Shown piece after piece: positions 42,415 to 50,948 of a DNA stretch of 64,000 bases. Location of the stretch: NCBI GenBank assembly GCA_020638905.1, contig JACKHP010000008.1, forward strand, positions 62,001-126,000, written 5' to 3'. The stretch is from Planctomycetota bacterium. GTDB lineage: Bacteria; Planctomycetota; B15-G4. The notes under the pieces are model-generated. The model did not search any database. It saw nothing but the letters and a program-made list of their open reading frames with translations, and had not been told where the DNA came from. Numbering within the stretch: position 1 is the stretch's first letter; the number at the start of each line of letters is the position of its first letter. Made by a program: the position numbers and the translations under genes.

Positions 42415-44049
42415 ATGCCCCAGGTCGACGCCTCCTCCCAGCGTGCGCGGCGTGTGCAGCTCGGCCTGATCATGTTGCTCGCGCTGCTCGAGGCCGCGCT
42501 GCTCGTGGCGCGCTTCAGTGCGCGCGCCCTGCGTGACGCGGACGACCCGTGGATGCACCTGGCGTACCAGGCCTACTACCTGAGCTTCCTGGGCATCAGC
42601 GCGATCACGGCGGTGCTGGCCTTCGGACGTCCGGCGCTGCGGCGCATGCTGCGCGAGGGCGAGGTGCTGCTCGCCGCGCACCGGCATCGCGCGGCGTTCG
42701 TGGTGGCGCAGCTGGCCTGCTTCGCGGTGCTGTACGCCCTGACGCGAGCGGTGTTCGAGGCGCCGGCCGCGGCGGACGGCGTGGCCACCGCACCGTCCGC
42801 GGTGCGCGTCGCGGCCTGGATCGCCGCGGGTCTCGCCAGCGCGCTGTGCTGGTTGCTGTGCCTGGTCCCGCCGCGGGCGCTGCGCGAGGCGGCGGCGCTC
42901 GTCCCGCGCTCGCTGCTCGGCGTGCTGGCGATCGGTCTCGTGGCCGGGGCGGCCGGCTTCGCGGTGCGCACCTGGCTGTGGCGGCCGCTCGGTGCGGGCA
43001 CGCTCGTGCTGGCGCGCGCGATGGCGGCCCCGTTCTGTCCCGAGGTCACGGTCGACCCGGCGGCCTTCGTCATCGGCACGTCGACCTTCTCGGTGGACAT
43101 CGTGCCCGAGTGCTCGGGCTACGAGGGCATCGGCCTCGTGTGGGTCTTCGTCGGCAGCTACCTGTGGTTGTTCCGCGAGCGCCTGCGCTTCCCGCGCGCG
43201 CTGTGGATGCTGCCGCTGGCCACCGTCGCGGTCTGGCTCGCGAACGCGGCGCGCATCGCCGCGCTGGTGCTGCTCGGACACTACGTCTCGCCCGACATGG
43301 CCGAGGGCGGCTTCCACTCCAAGTCGGGCTGGATCCTCTTCTGCGCCGTGGCCCTGGCCGGCGTCGAGGCGTCCCGTCGCGTGGCGGTCGTCTCGCGTGA
43401 GGACGACCGCTCGCGCGCGCTCTCCGGCACCACCGTCGCGTTCCTGCTGCCGCTGCTCGCACTCGTCGGCACGGGCATGCTCATGGGGCTCTTCGCCGGT
43501 CCGGTCGACGAGCTCTACGGCCTGCGCCTGCTGGCCGCCGGCGGCGCGCTGTACGCCTGTCGTCGCGCGTATCCGCGCTGGTCGCCCGACGTCCCGTGGG
43601 TGGCGCTGCTGCTGGGCATGGCGCTGGCGCTGCCGTGGGCGCTGCTCACGCACGACCCCGAGCGCGACCGGGTCCTGGCCGACGGTCTGGCCGCGAGCGC
43701 ACCCGGGGTCGTGGCGCTCTGGTGGACGACCCGTTGGCTCGGCTCGGCGCTCGTGGTGCCGGTGGTCGAGGAGCTGGCCTTCCGCGGCTACCTCACGCGC
43801 CGGCTCGTGGCGTCCGACGTCGACGACGTGCCCCTCGGGCGCCTCACGGCGAGTTCCTGGGTGCTCTCGTCGGTGGCGTTCGGTCTCGTCCACCACGAGC
43901 TCGTGGCCGGCACCGTGGCCGGGCTCGTCTACGCGGTCGCGCTGGCCCGGCGTCGCCGTTTGTGGGACGCCTTCGCGGCCCACGCGGCCACCAACGCGAC
44001 GCTCGGGCTCTACGCGCTGGCCACCGGACGCCTCTCGGTCTGGATGTGA
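42415..44049 (+). CDS. xrtE: Exosortase E / CPBP protease fusion
   Basis: A 544-residue multi-span membrane protein joining two peptidase-like domains. The exosortase half has the three catalytic residues in order: PECSGYEGIGL (Cys233), NAARIA (Arg280) and EGGFHSKSGW (His301). The C-terminal CPBP (CAAX-type) protease half has VVEELAFRGYL (Glu452, Glu453, Arg457), FGLVHHE (His493) and HAATNA (His523, Asn527). This fusion is the known architecture of exosortase E, which pairs with small VPEID-CTERM proteins; an APEID-tailed protein is encoded at 15148. It is expected to cut substrates at the outer face of the inner membrane and attach or release them. Divergent from the Wza/Wzc export genes. 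ATG 42415 has no clear ribosome binding site. Confidence 0.9.
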   Translation: MPQVDASSQRARRVQLGLIMLLALLEAALLVARFSARALRDADDPWMHLAYQAYYLSFLGISAITAVLAFGRPALRRMLREGEVLLAAHRHRAAFVVAQLACFAVLYALTRAVFEAPAAADGVATAPSAVRVAAWIAAGLASALCWLLCLVPPRALREAAALVPRSLLGVLAIGLVAGAAGFAVRTWLWRPLGAGTLVLARAMAAPFCPEVTVDPAAFVIGTSTFSVDIVPECSGYEGIGLVWVFVGSYLWLFRERLRFPRALWMLPLATVAVWLANAARIAALVLLGHYVSPDMAEGGFHSKSGWILFCAVALAGVEASRRVAVVSREDDRSRALSGTTVAFLLPLLALVGTGMLMGLFAGPVDELYGLRLLAAGGALYACRRAYPRWSPDVPWVALLLGMALALPWALLTHDPERDRVLADGLAASAPGVVALWWTTRWLGSALVVPVVEELAFRGYLTRRLVASDVDDVPLGRLTASSWVLSSVAFGLVHHELVAGTVAGLVYAVALARRRRLWDAFAAHAATNATLGLYALATGRLSVWM

Positions 44050-44085
44050 CGTCGTGGCGGGGCCGCCGCCCGCCCGTGTGTCGCC

Positions 44086-44114
44086 TTGACGATCCGCATG
44101 CGTCCTGACACGCT
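44086..44114 (+). promoter_or_regulatory. Weak candidate promoter of the CDP-sugar operon
   Basis: TTGACG (44086-44091), 17 bp, then CACGCT (44109-44114), which is a poor -10. It lies 111 bases before rfbF in the 175-bp gap after the exosortase gene. Confidence 0.2.
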
Positions 44115-44224
44115 GTGCCGCGAGGAGTGGCGCGTCCCACCGACGGAAGACGGCGGCGCGCGGCACGGCACGCCCACGATCGCGACGACGCTCCCGCCGC
44201 CTCGGTTCCCGCACGCGTACATCC

Positions 44225-45004
44225 ATGAAGGTCGCCATCCTGGCCGGCGGAGTCGGCTCCCGCCTCTCCGAAGAGACCGAAGTCCGTCCGAAGCCCATGG
44301 TCGAGATCGGAGGACGGCCGATCCTGTGGCACATCATGAGCCACTACGCCGTGCACGGCTTCGACGAGTTCGCGATCGCGCTGGGATACAAGGGCGACTT
44401 CATCAAGAAGTACTTCGTCGACTTCTGCCACGAGGGCACGAACCTGACCGTGCGTCCCGCGCGCGGCACCGTCGAGCGCCACGGCTCGAGCGCCCCCGAC
44501 TGGACCGTCGACCTGGTCGACACGGGCGTGCACACGCTCACCGGCGGACGCATCAAGCGCCTCGGGCCGCACCTGGGCGGCGAGACTTTCATGCTGACCT
44601 GGGGCGACGGCGTCTCGGACATCGACATCCAGAAGCTGCTCGCGTTCCACCGCAGCCACGGCAAGCTCGCCACGGTCACGGCGGTGCGGCCGCCGGCGCG
44701 CTTCGGGCACATGCGCTTCGACGGCGACCAGGTGCTCGAGTTCAGCGAGAAGCCCCAGACCGCCGAAGGCTGGATCAACGGCGCGTTCTTCGTGCTGGAG
44801 CCGCAGGTGCTCGACTACATCCCCGGCGACGGCGACCAGATCCAGTTCGAGCGCGAGCCGCTCGAGGGCCTCGTCGCCGAAGGTCAGCTCATGGCCTACC
44901 GCCACGAAGGCTTCTGGCAATGCATGGACACCCTGCGCGACAAGCGTCTGCTGCAAGACCTCTGGGACGCCGGCAAGGCGCCCTGGGCCACCTGGGAGGC
45001 GTGA
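44225..45004 (+). CDS. rfbF: Glucose-1-phosphate cytidylyltransferase
   Basis: A 259-residue nucleotidyltransferase: VAILAGGVGSRLSEETEVRP followed by KPMVEIGGRPILWHIM, then GYKGDFIKKYFVDF, TFMLTWGDGVSDIDIQKLL (metal-binding Asp), RPPARFGHMRFDGDQV and GWINGAFFVLEPQVLDYI. The STEETxxRPKPM pattern and the YKGDFIKKYF helix separate RfbF from glucose-1-phosphate uridylyl- and thymidylyltransferases. It makes CDP-glucose from CTP and glucose-1-phosphate. It leads a six-gene operon with an epimerase/dehydratase, three methyltransferases and a GT2 enzyme. The CDP-glucose 4,6-dehydratase gene (rfbG) is not present in the window, so the route beyond CDP-glucose is not clear. Confidence 0.93.
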   Translation: MKVAILAGGVGSRLSEETEVRPKPMVEIGGRPILWHIMSHYAVHGFDEFAIALGYKGDFIKKYFVDFCHEGTNLTVRPARGTVERHGSSAPDWTVDLVDTGVHTLTGGRIKRLGPHLGGETFMLTWGDGVSDIDIQKLLAFHRSHGKLATVTAVRPPARFGHMRFDGDQVLEFSEKPQTAEGWINGAFFVLEPQVLDYIPGDGDQIQFEREPLEGLVAEGQLMAYRHEGFWQCMDTLRDKRLLQDLWDAGKAPWATWEA

Positions 45005-45005
45005 C

Positions 45006-46046
45006 GTGAAGGTCCTCGTCACCGGACATCTGGGCTACATCGGCACCGTCCTCACGCCGCTGCTGCGCGAGGCGGGCCACGACGTCGTGGGACTCGACAG
45101 CGATCTGTACCGTCGCTGCACGTTCGGCGGCGAGCTGCCCGACGTGCCCACGATCGCGAAGGACGTGCGCGACGTGACCGTCGACGACCTCGACGGCTTC
45201 GACGCCGTGCTGCACCTCGCGGGTCTCTCGAACGACCCGCTGGGAGACCTCGATCCGTCCCTCACCGAGCAGATCAACGGAGTGGCCTCGGTGCGGCTGG
45301 CCGAGCTCTCGCGCGAGGCCGGCGTGGCGCGCTACGTGTTCTCGTCGTCGTGCAGCAACTACGGCGCCGCCGGCGACGACCTGCTCGACGAGACGTCGGC
45401 CTTCAACCCGGTCACGCCCTACGGGCGCAGCAAGGTCTTCGCCGAGGCCGGCATCGCGAAGTTCGCGAGCGACGGCTTCACGCCGGTCTTCCTGCGCAAC
45501 GCCACGGCCTACGGCATGTCGCCGCGGCTGCGCTTCGACCTCGTGGTGAACAACCTCGTGGCGTGGGCCTTCACCACGGGACAGGTCTACCTCAAGAGCG
45601 ACGGCAGCGCCTGGCGTCCGCTGGTGCACGTCGAGGACATCTCGCGTGCGTTCCTGGCGGTGCTCGAGGCGCCCCGTGCCGACGTCCACATGCAGGCCTT
45701 CAACGTGGGACGCAGCGCCGAGAACCTGCGCATCCGCGAGGTGGCCGAGATCGTGCGAGACGTGGTCCCCGGGACGAAGCTCGTGTTCGCCGAGGGCGCG
45801 TCGGCCGACAAGCGCTGCTACCGCGTCGACTGCGAGAAGCTGCCGCGCGCGGTCCCCGCGTTCCGTCCCGAGTGGACGGTACGTCGCGGCGCCGAGGAGC
45901 TGCACCGCGCGTACGTCGCGCACGGGCTCGAGCTGTCCGAGTTCGAGGGCCCGCGCTTCCAGCGCGTGGCGCACATCCGGCAGCTCCTGAAGGACGGTCA
46001 CCTCGACGCACGGCTGCGGGTCACCAGCGGGACGACCGCGTCGTGA
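45006..46046 (+). CDS. NAD-dependent sugar epimerase/dehydratase (extended SDR)
   Basis: A 346-residue extended SDR. The Rossmann fingerprint is VTGHLGYIGTVL at the N-terminus; FSSSCSNYG holds the catalytic Ser region, and TPYGRSKVFAE the YxxxK pair. AWRPLVHVEDISRAFLAVLE and FNVGRSAENLRIREVAEIV are family marks of nucleotide-sugar epimerases and dehydratases. The GTG start lies one base after the rfbF stop codon. Proteins of this kind recur next to RfbF and zinc-type methyltransferases in surface-glycan clusters, and likely act on CDP-glucose or a keto derivative of it. Whether it epimerises, dehydrates or reduces cannot be told from motifs alone. Confidence 0.9.
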   Translation: MKVLVTGHLGYIGTVLTPLLREAGHDVVGLDSDLYRRCTFGGELPDVPTIAKDVRDVTVDDLDGFDAVLHLAGLSNDPLGDLDPSLTEQINGVASVRLAELSREAGVARYVFSSSCSNYGAAGDDLLDETSAFNPVTPYGRSKVFAEAGIAKFASDGFTPVFLRNATAYGMSPRLRFDLVVNNLVAWAFTTGQVYLKSDGSAWRPLVHVEDISRAFLAVLEAPRADVHMQAFNVGRSAENLRIREVAEIVRDVVPGTKLVFAEGASADKRCYRVDCEKLPRAVPAFRPEWTVRRGAEELHRAYVAHGLELSEFEGPRFQRVAHIRQLLKDGHLDARLRVTSGTTAS

Positions 46047-46086
46047 GCGCGCACGTCGTGTCGTCCGTCGCGCGGGCGGTGGGCCC

Positions 46087-47367
46087 GTGAGCGACGCCCG
46101 CGCCCGTTCCGCAGCAGCGTCCTGCCGCTCGTGCGGGCGCACGGGCCTCGAGCTCGTGGTCGACCTGGGGCGGATGCCGCCCTCCGACCGGCTCGTGCCG
46201 CCCGAGCGCGCGGCGCAGCCCGATCCGCGCTTCCCGCTCGAGCTCGCGTTCTGTCCCGGCTGCACGCTGGTGCAGATCCTCGAGACGGTCGACCCGAGCC
46301 TGCTCTTCGCCGACGACTTCCCGTACTTCTCGTCGTTCTCGCCGGCGCTCCTCGCGCACAGCCGCGAAAACGCGCTCGAGCTGATCGAGTCGCGCAAGCT
46401 CGGTCCGCACAGCCTCGCCGTCGAGCTGGCGAGCAACGACGGCTACCTGCTCAAGAACTTCGTCGAACGCGGCGTGCCGGTGCTGGGCATCGACCCGGCG
46501 CGCGCGCAGGTCGACGCGGCCAAGGCCATCGGCGTCGAGAGCGTGTGCGCGTTCTTCGACGTCGCCTTCGCGCGCCGGCTGCGCGACGAGGGACGTCTCG
46601 CCGACGTGATCGTCGCGAACAACGTGCTCGCCCACGTGGCCGACACGAACGGCTTCGTCGAGGGCGTGGCCACCCTGCTGAAGGACGACGGCGTGGCCAG
46701 CATCGAGGTGCCGTACGTGCGCGAGCTCATCGACAAGTGCGAGTTCGACACGATCTACCTCGAGCACCTCTGCTACTTCTCGGTCACGGCGCTCGACGCG
46801 CTCTTCCGCCGGCACGGGCTGTTCCTGAACGACGTGCGCCGGCTGAAGATCCACGGCGGGTCGCTGCGGCTGTACGTCGAGAAGGTCGAGCGCGTCGGCC
46901 CCGCGGTGCGCGGCATGCTCGACGAGGAGCGCGCGGCGGGCCTGGTGGCCTTCCCGTACTACCGCGACTTCGGACGCCGGGTCGACGAGCTGAAGGCCGA
47001 GCTGCGCGCGCTGGTGCTCGGGCTGAAGGCCGAGGGACGCCGCGTGGCCGCCTACGGCGCCGCGGCCAAGGGCGCCATGCTGCTCAACGCGTGCGGCCTC
47101 GGGCACGAGGTGATCGACTTCGTCGTCGACCGCAACGTCCACAAGCACGGCAAGGCGATGCCGGGCGTGCGCGTGCCGGTGCGTCCGGTCGAGGCGCTGC
47201 TCGACGAGATGCCCGACGACGTGCTCATCCTGCCGTGGAACTTCCGCGACGAGATCCTGGCCCAGCAGCACGAGTACCTGCGGCGCGGCGGGCGCTTCAT
47301 CGTCCCGGTGCCGAAGCCCGAGGTCGTGGCCCTCGACGCCTCGTCGTCGAAGGGCGGTCCGGCGTGA
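46087..47367 (+). CDS. Zinc-type C-methyltransferase (Methyltransf_13/14)
   Basis: A 426-residue sugar C-methyltransferase. Residues 13-60 form the zinc domain (SCRSCGRTGLE and FCPGCTLVQ, four Cys). The SAM domain has VELASNDGYLLKNF in place of the common GxGxG loop, as usual for this family, and IVANNVLAHVADTNGFVEGV. The YLEHLCYFS motif supplies conserved Tyr/His near the active site. The C-terminal domain (about 290-410) has RRVAAYGAAAKGAMLLNACG, a Rossmann-like fold, and PWNFRDEI. Family members, for example those in mycarose-type pathways, methylate C-3 of a 4-keto-6-deoxy sugar. GTG start at 46087 with no ribosome binding site; end overlaps the next gene (GTGA). Confidence 0.93.
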   Translation: MSDARARSAAASCRSCGRTGLELVVDLGRMPPSDRLVPPERAAQPDPRFPLELAFCPGCTLVQILETVDPSLLFADDFPYFSSFSPALLAHSRENALELIESRKLGPHSLAVELASNDGYLLKNFVERGVPVLGIDPARAQVDAAKAIGVESVCAFFDVAFARRLRDEGRLADVIVANNVLAHVADTNGFVEGVATLLKDDGVASIEVPYVRELIDKCEFDTIYLEHLCYFSVTALDALFRRHGLFLNDVRRLKIHGGSLRLYVEKVERVGPAVRGMLDEERAAGLVAFPYYRDFGRRVDELKAELRALVLGLKAEGRRVAAYGAAAKGAMLLNACGLGHEVIDFVVDRNVHKHGKAMPGVRVPVRPVEALLDEMPDDVLILPWNFRDEILAQQHEYLRRGGRFIVPVPKPEVVALDASSSKGGPA

Positions 47368-48542
47368 GCGCGTTCGCCTGCCCGAACTGCGGTGCCGCGC
47401 GGACGCGCGAGTTCTTCGCCGTCGACGGCGTGCCCGTCCACAGCGTGCTGCTCATGCCCACCCGCGAGGAGGCCACGGGCTTCCCGCGAGGCGACGTGCG
47501 GCTCGTGCACTGCGCGTCCTGCGGCTTCGTCGCGAACGCGGCCTTCGACGTCACGAACAACGCGTACTCGACGCGCTACGAGGAGACCCAGGGCTTCTCG
47601 CCGACGTTCAACGCCTTCGCCGACCGGCTCGCGAAGCGTCTCGTCGACGAGTACGGCGTGCGCGGACGGCGCGTGCTCGAGATCGGCTGCGGCAAGGGCG
47701 AGTTCCTCGAGCGCGTCTGCCGCTTCGGCGACAACCAGGGCATCGGCGTCGACCCCGCGTACCGTCCCGAGCGCACGCCGGACGACGTGCGCGACAAGGT
47801 CACGTACATGCAGGAGCTGTACGCCGACCGCCACGCCGACCTGCGTCCCGACGTGGTCGTCTGCCGGCACACGCTCGAGCACATCGCGCCGACGCGCGAG
47901 TTCCTGCGTCGGTTGCGCGGGCACCTCGAGGCGCGTCCCGACGTGCTCGTGTTCTTCGAGCTGCCCGAGACGCTGCGCGTCCTGCGCGAGTGCGCCTTCT
48001 GGGACGTCTACTACGAGCACTGCTCGTACTTCACGCCCGGATCGCTGGCGCGCCTGTTCCGCGCCGAGGGTTTCGAGCTGCTCGAGCTGTCGCTCGACTT
48101 CGGCGACCAGTACATCCTGATCATGGCGCGCTCGGCCGACGGTCCGACGCGTCCCTCGCTGCCGCTCGAGGACGACCTCGACGAGACCGCGCGCCTCGTG
48201 GCGCACTTCGAGCGCGAGGCCCCGCGCCAGCTCGAGGCCTGGCGCGCGCGCGTGCGCGGCTGGGTCGCGGCGGGACGCAAGGTCGCCATCTGGGGCTCGG
48301 GCAGCAAGGCCGTCGCGTTCCTCACGACGCTCGGGCTCGGCGACGAGATCGCCGCGATGGTCGACGTGAACCCGCACAAGCAGGGCAAGTTCATGCCCGG
48401 CACCGGACACGAGGTGCTGGCGCCCGAGCGGCTGGTCGACGTGCGTCCCGACGACGTGATCGTGATGAACGCGATCTACACCGAGGAGATCCGCGCGCAC
48501 CTGCAGCGCATGGGCCTGCAGCCGGACCTGCACCCGGCCTGA
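47364..48542 (+). CDS. Zinc-type class I SAM methyltransferase, second paralogue
   Basis: A 392-residue relative of the preceding protein. The zinc domain is ACPNCGAARTR with HCASCGFVAN. The SAM loop is canonical here: LEIGCGKGEFLERVC, then VCRHTLEHIAPTREFLRRL. YYEHCSYFTPGSLARLF matches the YEH-x-YF active-site motif. The C-terminal Rossmann-like part has KVAIWGSGSKAVAFLTTLG and IVMNAIYTEEIRAHL. It probably methylates the same or a related nucleotide sugar as its neighbours. The GTG start lies inside the previous stop (GTGA). Similar motifs and order suggest it arose by an old duplication. Confidence 0.9.
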   Translation: MSAFACPNCGAARTREFFAVDGVPVHSVLLMPTREEATGFPRGDVRLVHCASCGFVANAAFDVTNNAYSTRYEETQGFSPTFNAFADRLAKRLVDEYGVRGRRVLEIGCGKGEFLERVCRFGDNQGIGVDPAYRPERTPDDVRDKVTYMQELYADRHADLRPDVVVCRHTLEHIAPTREFLRRLRGHLEARPDVLVFFELPETLRVLRECAFWDVYYEHCSYFTPGSLARLFRAEGFELLELSLDFGDQYILIMARSADGPTRPSLPLEDDLDETARLVAHFEREAPRQLEAWRARVRGWVAAGRKVAIWGSGSKAVAFLTTLGLGDEIAAMVDVNPHKQGKFMPGTGHEVLAPERLVDVRPDDVIVMNAIYTEEIRAHLQRMGLQPDLHPA

Positions 48543-48585
48543 TGCGCGCCGTGCGACGAGCCGGCCGCGTCGCAGGGAGGGCGGC

Positions 48586-49776
48586 ATGAGCCTGCCGAGC
48601 TGTCCCGTCTGCGGGCACCCGCCGGGTGCCCTCGTGCTGCACCTGCCCGACGTGCCGGTGCATTGCAACCGTGTCTGCGCCGACGCCGAGGAGGCGCGCC
48701 GAGCGCCGCGCGCCGAGCTGCGGCTGGTGCACTGTCCCGGCTGCTCGCTGCTCTGGAACGCGGCCTTCGAGCCGGGCAAGGTCGAGTACGCACCGGGCTA
48801 CGAGAACTCGCTGCACGGCTCGCCGACCTTCCGGCGCTACGCCGACGAGCTGGCGCACGACCTCGTGCGGCGGCACGGCGTGCGCGACGGTCTCGTGCTC
48901 GAGATCGGCTGCGGGCGCGCGGAGTTCCTGCGCCTGCTGTGCGCCGCCGGAGGCAACCGCGGACTCGGCTTCGACCCCAGCGCGCCGGCATCCGTGACGT
49001 CCGACACGAGCGGCGACGTGCGCGTGCTGGCCGAGGCCTTCCCGCCGCGCGACGGACTGCCGGCGGCCGACCTGCTCTGCTGCCGGCACGTCCTCGAGCA
49101 CGTGGCCGCGCCGGTCGCGATGCTGTCGTCGCTCGCGCGCGCGCTCGCCGAGCGTCCGTCGTGCGTGCTCTTCCTCGAGGTGCCGAACGCGCTCTTCACC
49201 CTGCGCGACGGCGGCCTGTGGGACGTGATCTACGAGCACTGCACCTACTTCGCCGCGCCCTCGCTGCGCGCGGCCGCCGAGCGCGCGGGCTTCTCGGTGC
49301 TCGCCGTCGAGCAGACCTACGGCGGACAGTTCCTCACGCTGCACGCGCGCGTCGCGCCCGCGCCCGACTCCGAGTCCGAAGCCGACACCGGGCTGCGCGC
49401 CGAGATCGCCGCCGACTGCGCGCGCCTCGGTGCGGCGTACGAGCGCGCGGTGACGTCCTGGCGCGGACGCCTCGGGGCCTGGGCGGACGCCGGACGCCGC
49501 GTGGTGGCCTGGGGCGCGGGATCCAAGGGCGTCACCTTCCTGAACGCGGTCGACGGCGAGCGGCGCGTGGTGGCGGGCATCGTCGACCTGAACCCGCTCA
49601 AGCACGGGGCCTTCGTCCCGGGCACGGCCCAGCCCATCCTCGCGCCGGACGCACTGGCGCACATGCCACCCGACGTGGTGCTCGTCATGAACCCGGCCTA
49701 CCGCGACGAGATCGCGGCCGACCTGGCCGCGCGCGGGCTGCGTCCCGAGATCGCGGTGCTCGACGGGGTAGAGTGA
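48586..49776 (+). CDS. Zinc-type class I SAM methyltransferase, third paralogue
   Basis: A 396-residue third member of the group. Zinc motifs are SCPVCGHPPG and HCPGCSLLW. The SAM site is LEIGCGRAEFLRLLC with a CCRHVLEHVAAPVAML acid-loop segment; the active-site motif is IYEHCTYFAAPSLRAAA. The C-terminal part has RRVVAWGAGSKGVTFLNAV and VVLVMNPAYRDEI. It is closer in motifs to the second paralogue than to the first. GGGAGG six bases before the ATG gives it the best ribosome binding site in the operon. Its last codons overlap the GTG of the GT2 gene. Three different methyl groups on one glycan, or three alternative substrates, are both possible. Confidence 0.9.
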   Translation: MSLPSCPVCGHPPGALVLHLPDVPVHCNRVCADAEEARRAPRAELRLVHCPGCSLLWNAAFEPGKVEYAPGYENSLHGSPTFRRYADELAHDLVRRHGVRDGLVLEIGCGRAEFLRLLCAAGGNRGLGFDPSAPASVTSDTSGDVRVLAEAFPPRDGLPAADLLCCRHVLEHVAAPVAMLSSLARALAERPSCVLFLEVPNALFTLRDGGLWDVIYEHCTYFAAPSLRAAAERAGFSVLAVEQTYGGQFLTLHARVAPAPDSESEADTGLRAEIAADCARLGAAYERAVTSWRGRLGAWADAGRRVVAWGAGSKGVTFLNAVDGERRVVAGIVDLNPLKHGAFVPGTAQPILAPDALAHMPPDVVLVMNPAYRDEIAADLAARGLRPEIAVLDGVE

Positions 49777-50741
49777 CGCGCGTGGGCGCCCGCTACGTGA
49801 TCGTCTCGCCGTGCCGCAACGAGGCCGGCACGATGCGACGCACGCTCGACAGCGTGCTCGCGCAGACCGTCCCGCCCGATCTGTGGGTCGTGGTCGACGA
49901 CGGCTCGACCGACGAGACGCCCGCGATCCTGGCCGAGTTCTGCGCGAAGCACCCGAACCTGCGCGTCGTGCGCCGCGACGACCGCGGACGCCGCAGCGTC
50001 GGTCCGGGAGTGATCGAGGCGTTCTACGCGGGCCTCGAGACCGTCGACCTCGCCGGGTTCGACTTCCTGTGCAAGCTCGACATGGACCTCGACGTCCCGC
50101 CGCGGTACTTCGAGATCTTGTTGGCGCGCATGGCCGCCGACCCGCGGCTGGGGACGTGCAGCGGCAAGCCGTACCACGACGTCGACGGCCGGCTCGTGCA
50201 CGAGGTCTGCGGCGACGAGACGTCGGTCGGCATGACGAAGTTCTACCGCCGCGAGTGCTTCCAGGAGATCGGCGGCTTCGTGCGCGCCGTGATGTGGGAC
50301 GGCATCGACTGCCACCGCTGCCGCATGTCCGGCTGGATCGCCCGCAGCTGGGACGAGCCCGACCTGCGCTTCCTGCACCTGCGCACCATGGGCAGCAGCG
50401 AGGGCAACCTGTGGGAGGGCCGCAAGCGCCACGGCCGCGGCCAGCACTTCATGGGCACCGGCCTCGCGTACATGACCGCGAGCGCGCTCTTCCGCATGAC
50501 GCAGACGCCGTACGTGCTCGGCGGTCTCGCGATGTGGCTCGGTTGGGTGGGACGCGCGCTGCGCCGCGAGGAGCGCTACGGCGATGCGGAGTTCCGGCGC
50601 TTCCTGCGCCGCTGGCAGCGCGAGAGCCTGCTGCTCGGCAAGCGCCGCGCCACGGCGCGCTGCGACGCGCGTCAGGAGCCGGTCTTCCGCCGGCTGCACC
50701 CGGGGGTCGGTGGGTCGAGCACGCCGCGTCCCGCGAGCTGA
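49773..50741 (+). CDS. GT2-family glycosyltransferase
   Basis: A 322-residue GT-A enzyme: YVIVSPCRNEAGTMRRTLDS, VVVDDGSTDETPAILAEF (nucleotide-binding Asp), FLCKLDMDLDVPPRYFEIL (metal-binding DxD) and EIGGFVRAVMWDGIDCHRCR with an Asp as base. A short hydrophobic stretch near residue 250 (YVLGGLAMWLGWVGRAL) may bind the membrane. It probably transfers the methylated sugar made by the operon. GTG 49773 overlaps the previous TGA. It ends the CDP-sugar operon 43 bases before the convergent tRNA-Arg gene, which marks the right edge of the polysaccharide locus. Confidence 0.9.
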   Translation: MTRVGARYVIVSPCRNEAGTMRRTLDSVLAQTVPPDLWVVVDDGSTDETPAILAEFCAKHPNLRVVRRDDRGRRSVGPGVIEAFYAGLETVDLAGFDFLCKLDMDLDVPPRYFEILLARMAADPRLGTCSGKPYHDVDGRLVHEVCGDETSVGMTKFYRRECFQEIGGFVRAVMWDGIDCHRCRMSGWIARSWDEPDLRFLHLRTMGSSEGNLWEGRKRHGRGQHFMGTGLAYMTASALFRMTQTPYVLGGLAMWLGWVGRALRREERYGDAEFRRFLRRWQRESLLLGKRRATARCDARQEPVFRRLHPGVGGSSTPRPAS

Positions 50742-50783
50742 CCGCAGGGCGCCGCGCGCCTCCGACGCCACGGGCCGTCCCCG

Positions 50784-50860
50784 TGGTACGCCCGGCGGGA
50801 TTCGAACCCACGACCCCCGGTTTAGGAAACCGGTGCTCTATCCGACTGAGCTACGGGCGC
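50784..50860 (-). tRNA. tRNA-Arg (anticodon CCU)
   Basis: Read on the minus strand this is a complete cloverleaf with encoded CCA end. The acceptor stem pairs GCGCCCG with CGGGCGT (first pair G-U), the D arm is GCTC/GAGC, the anticodon stem CCGGT/ACCGG encloses loop TTCCTAA with anticodon CCT, and the T arm is GTGGGTTCGAATCCCGC. Discriminator base A. The anticodon reads AGG codons, which are rare in this GC-rich genome. Confidence 0.96.
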
Positions 50861-50948
50861 GCCTTGTGGAGACCGGTCGGTCACGCGGCGCGCGACCGAT
50901 CGGCGGCGACGATACCGCAGCCCGGGCGACGCGCGGAAGACGGGACGC

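Noticed and set aside
44050..44224. Small gene between exosortase and rfbF
   Set aside because: Open frames there read into rfbF out of frame and give Arg/Pro-rich products without start signals.
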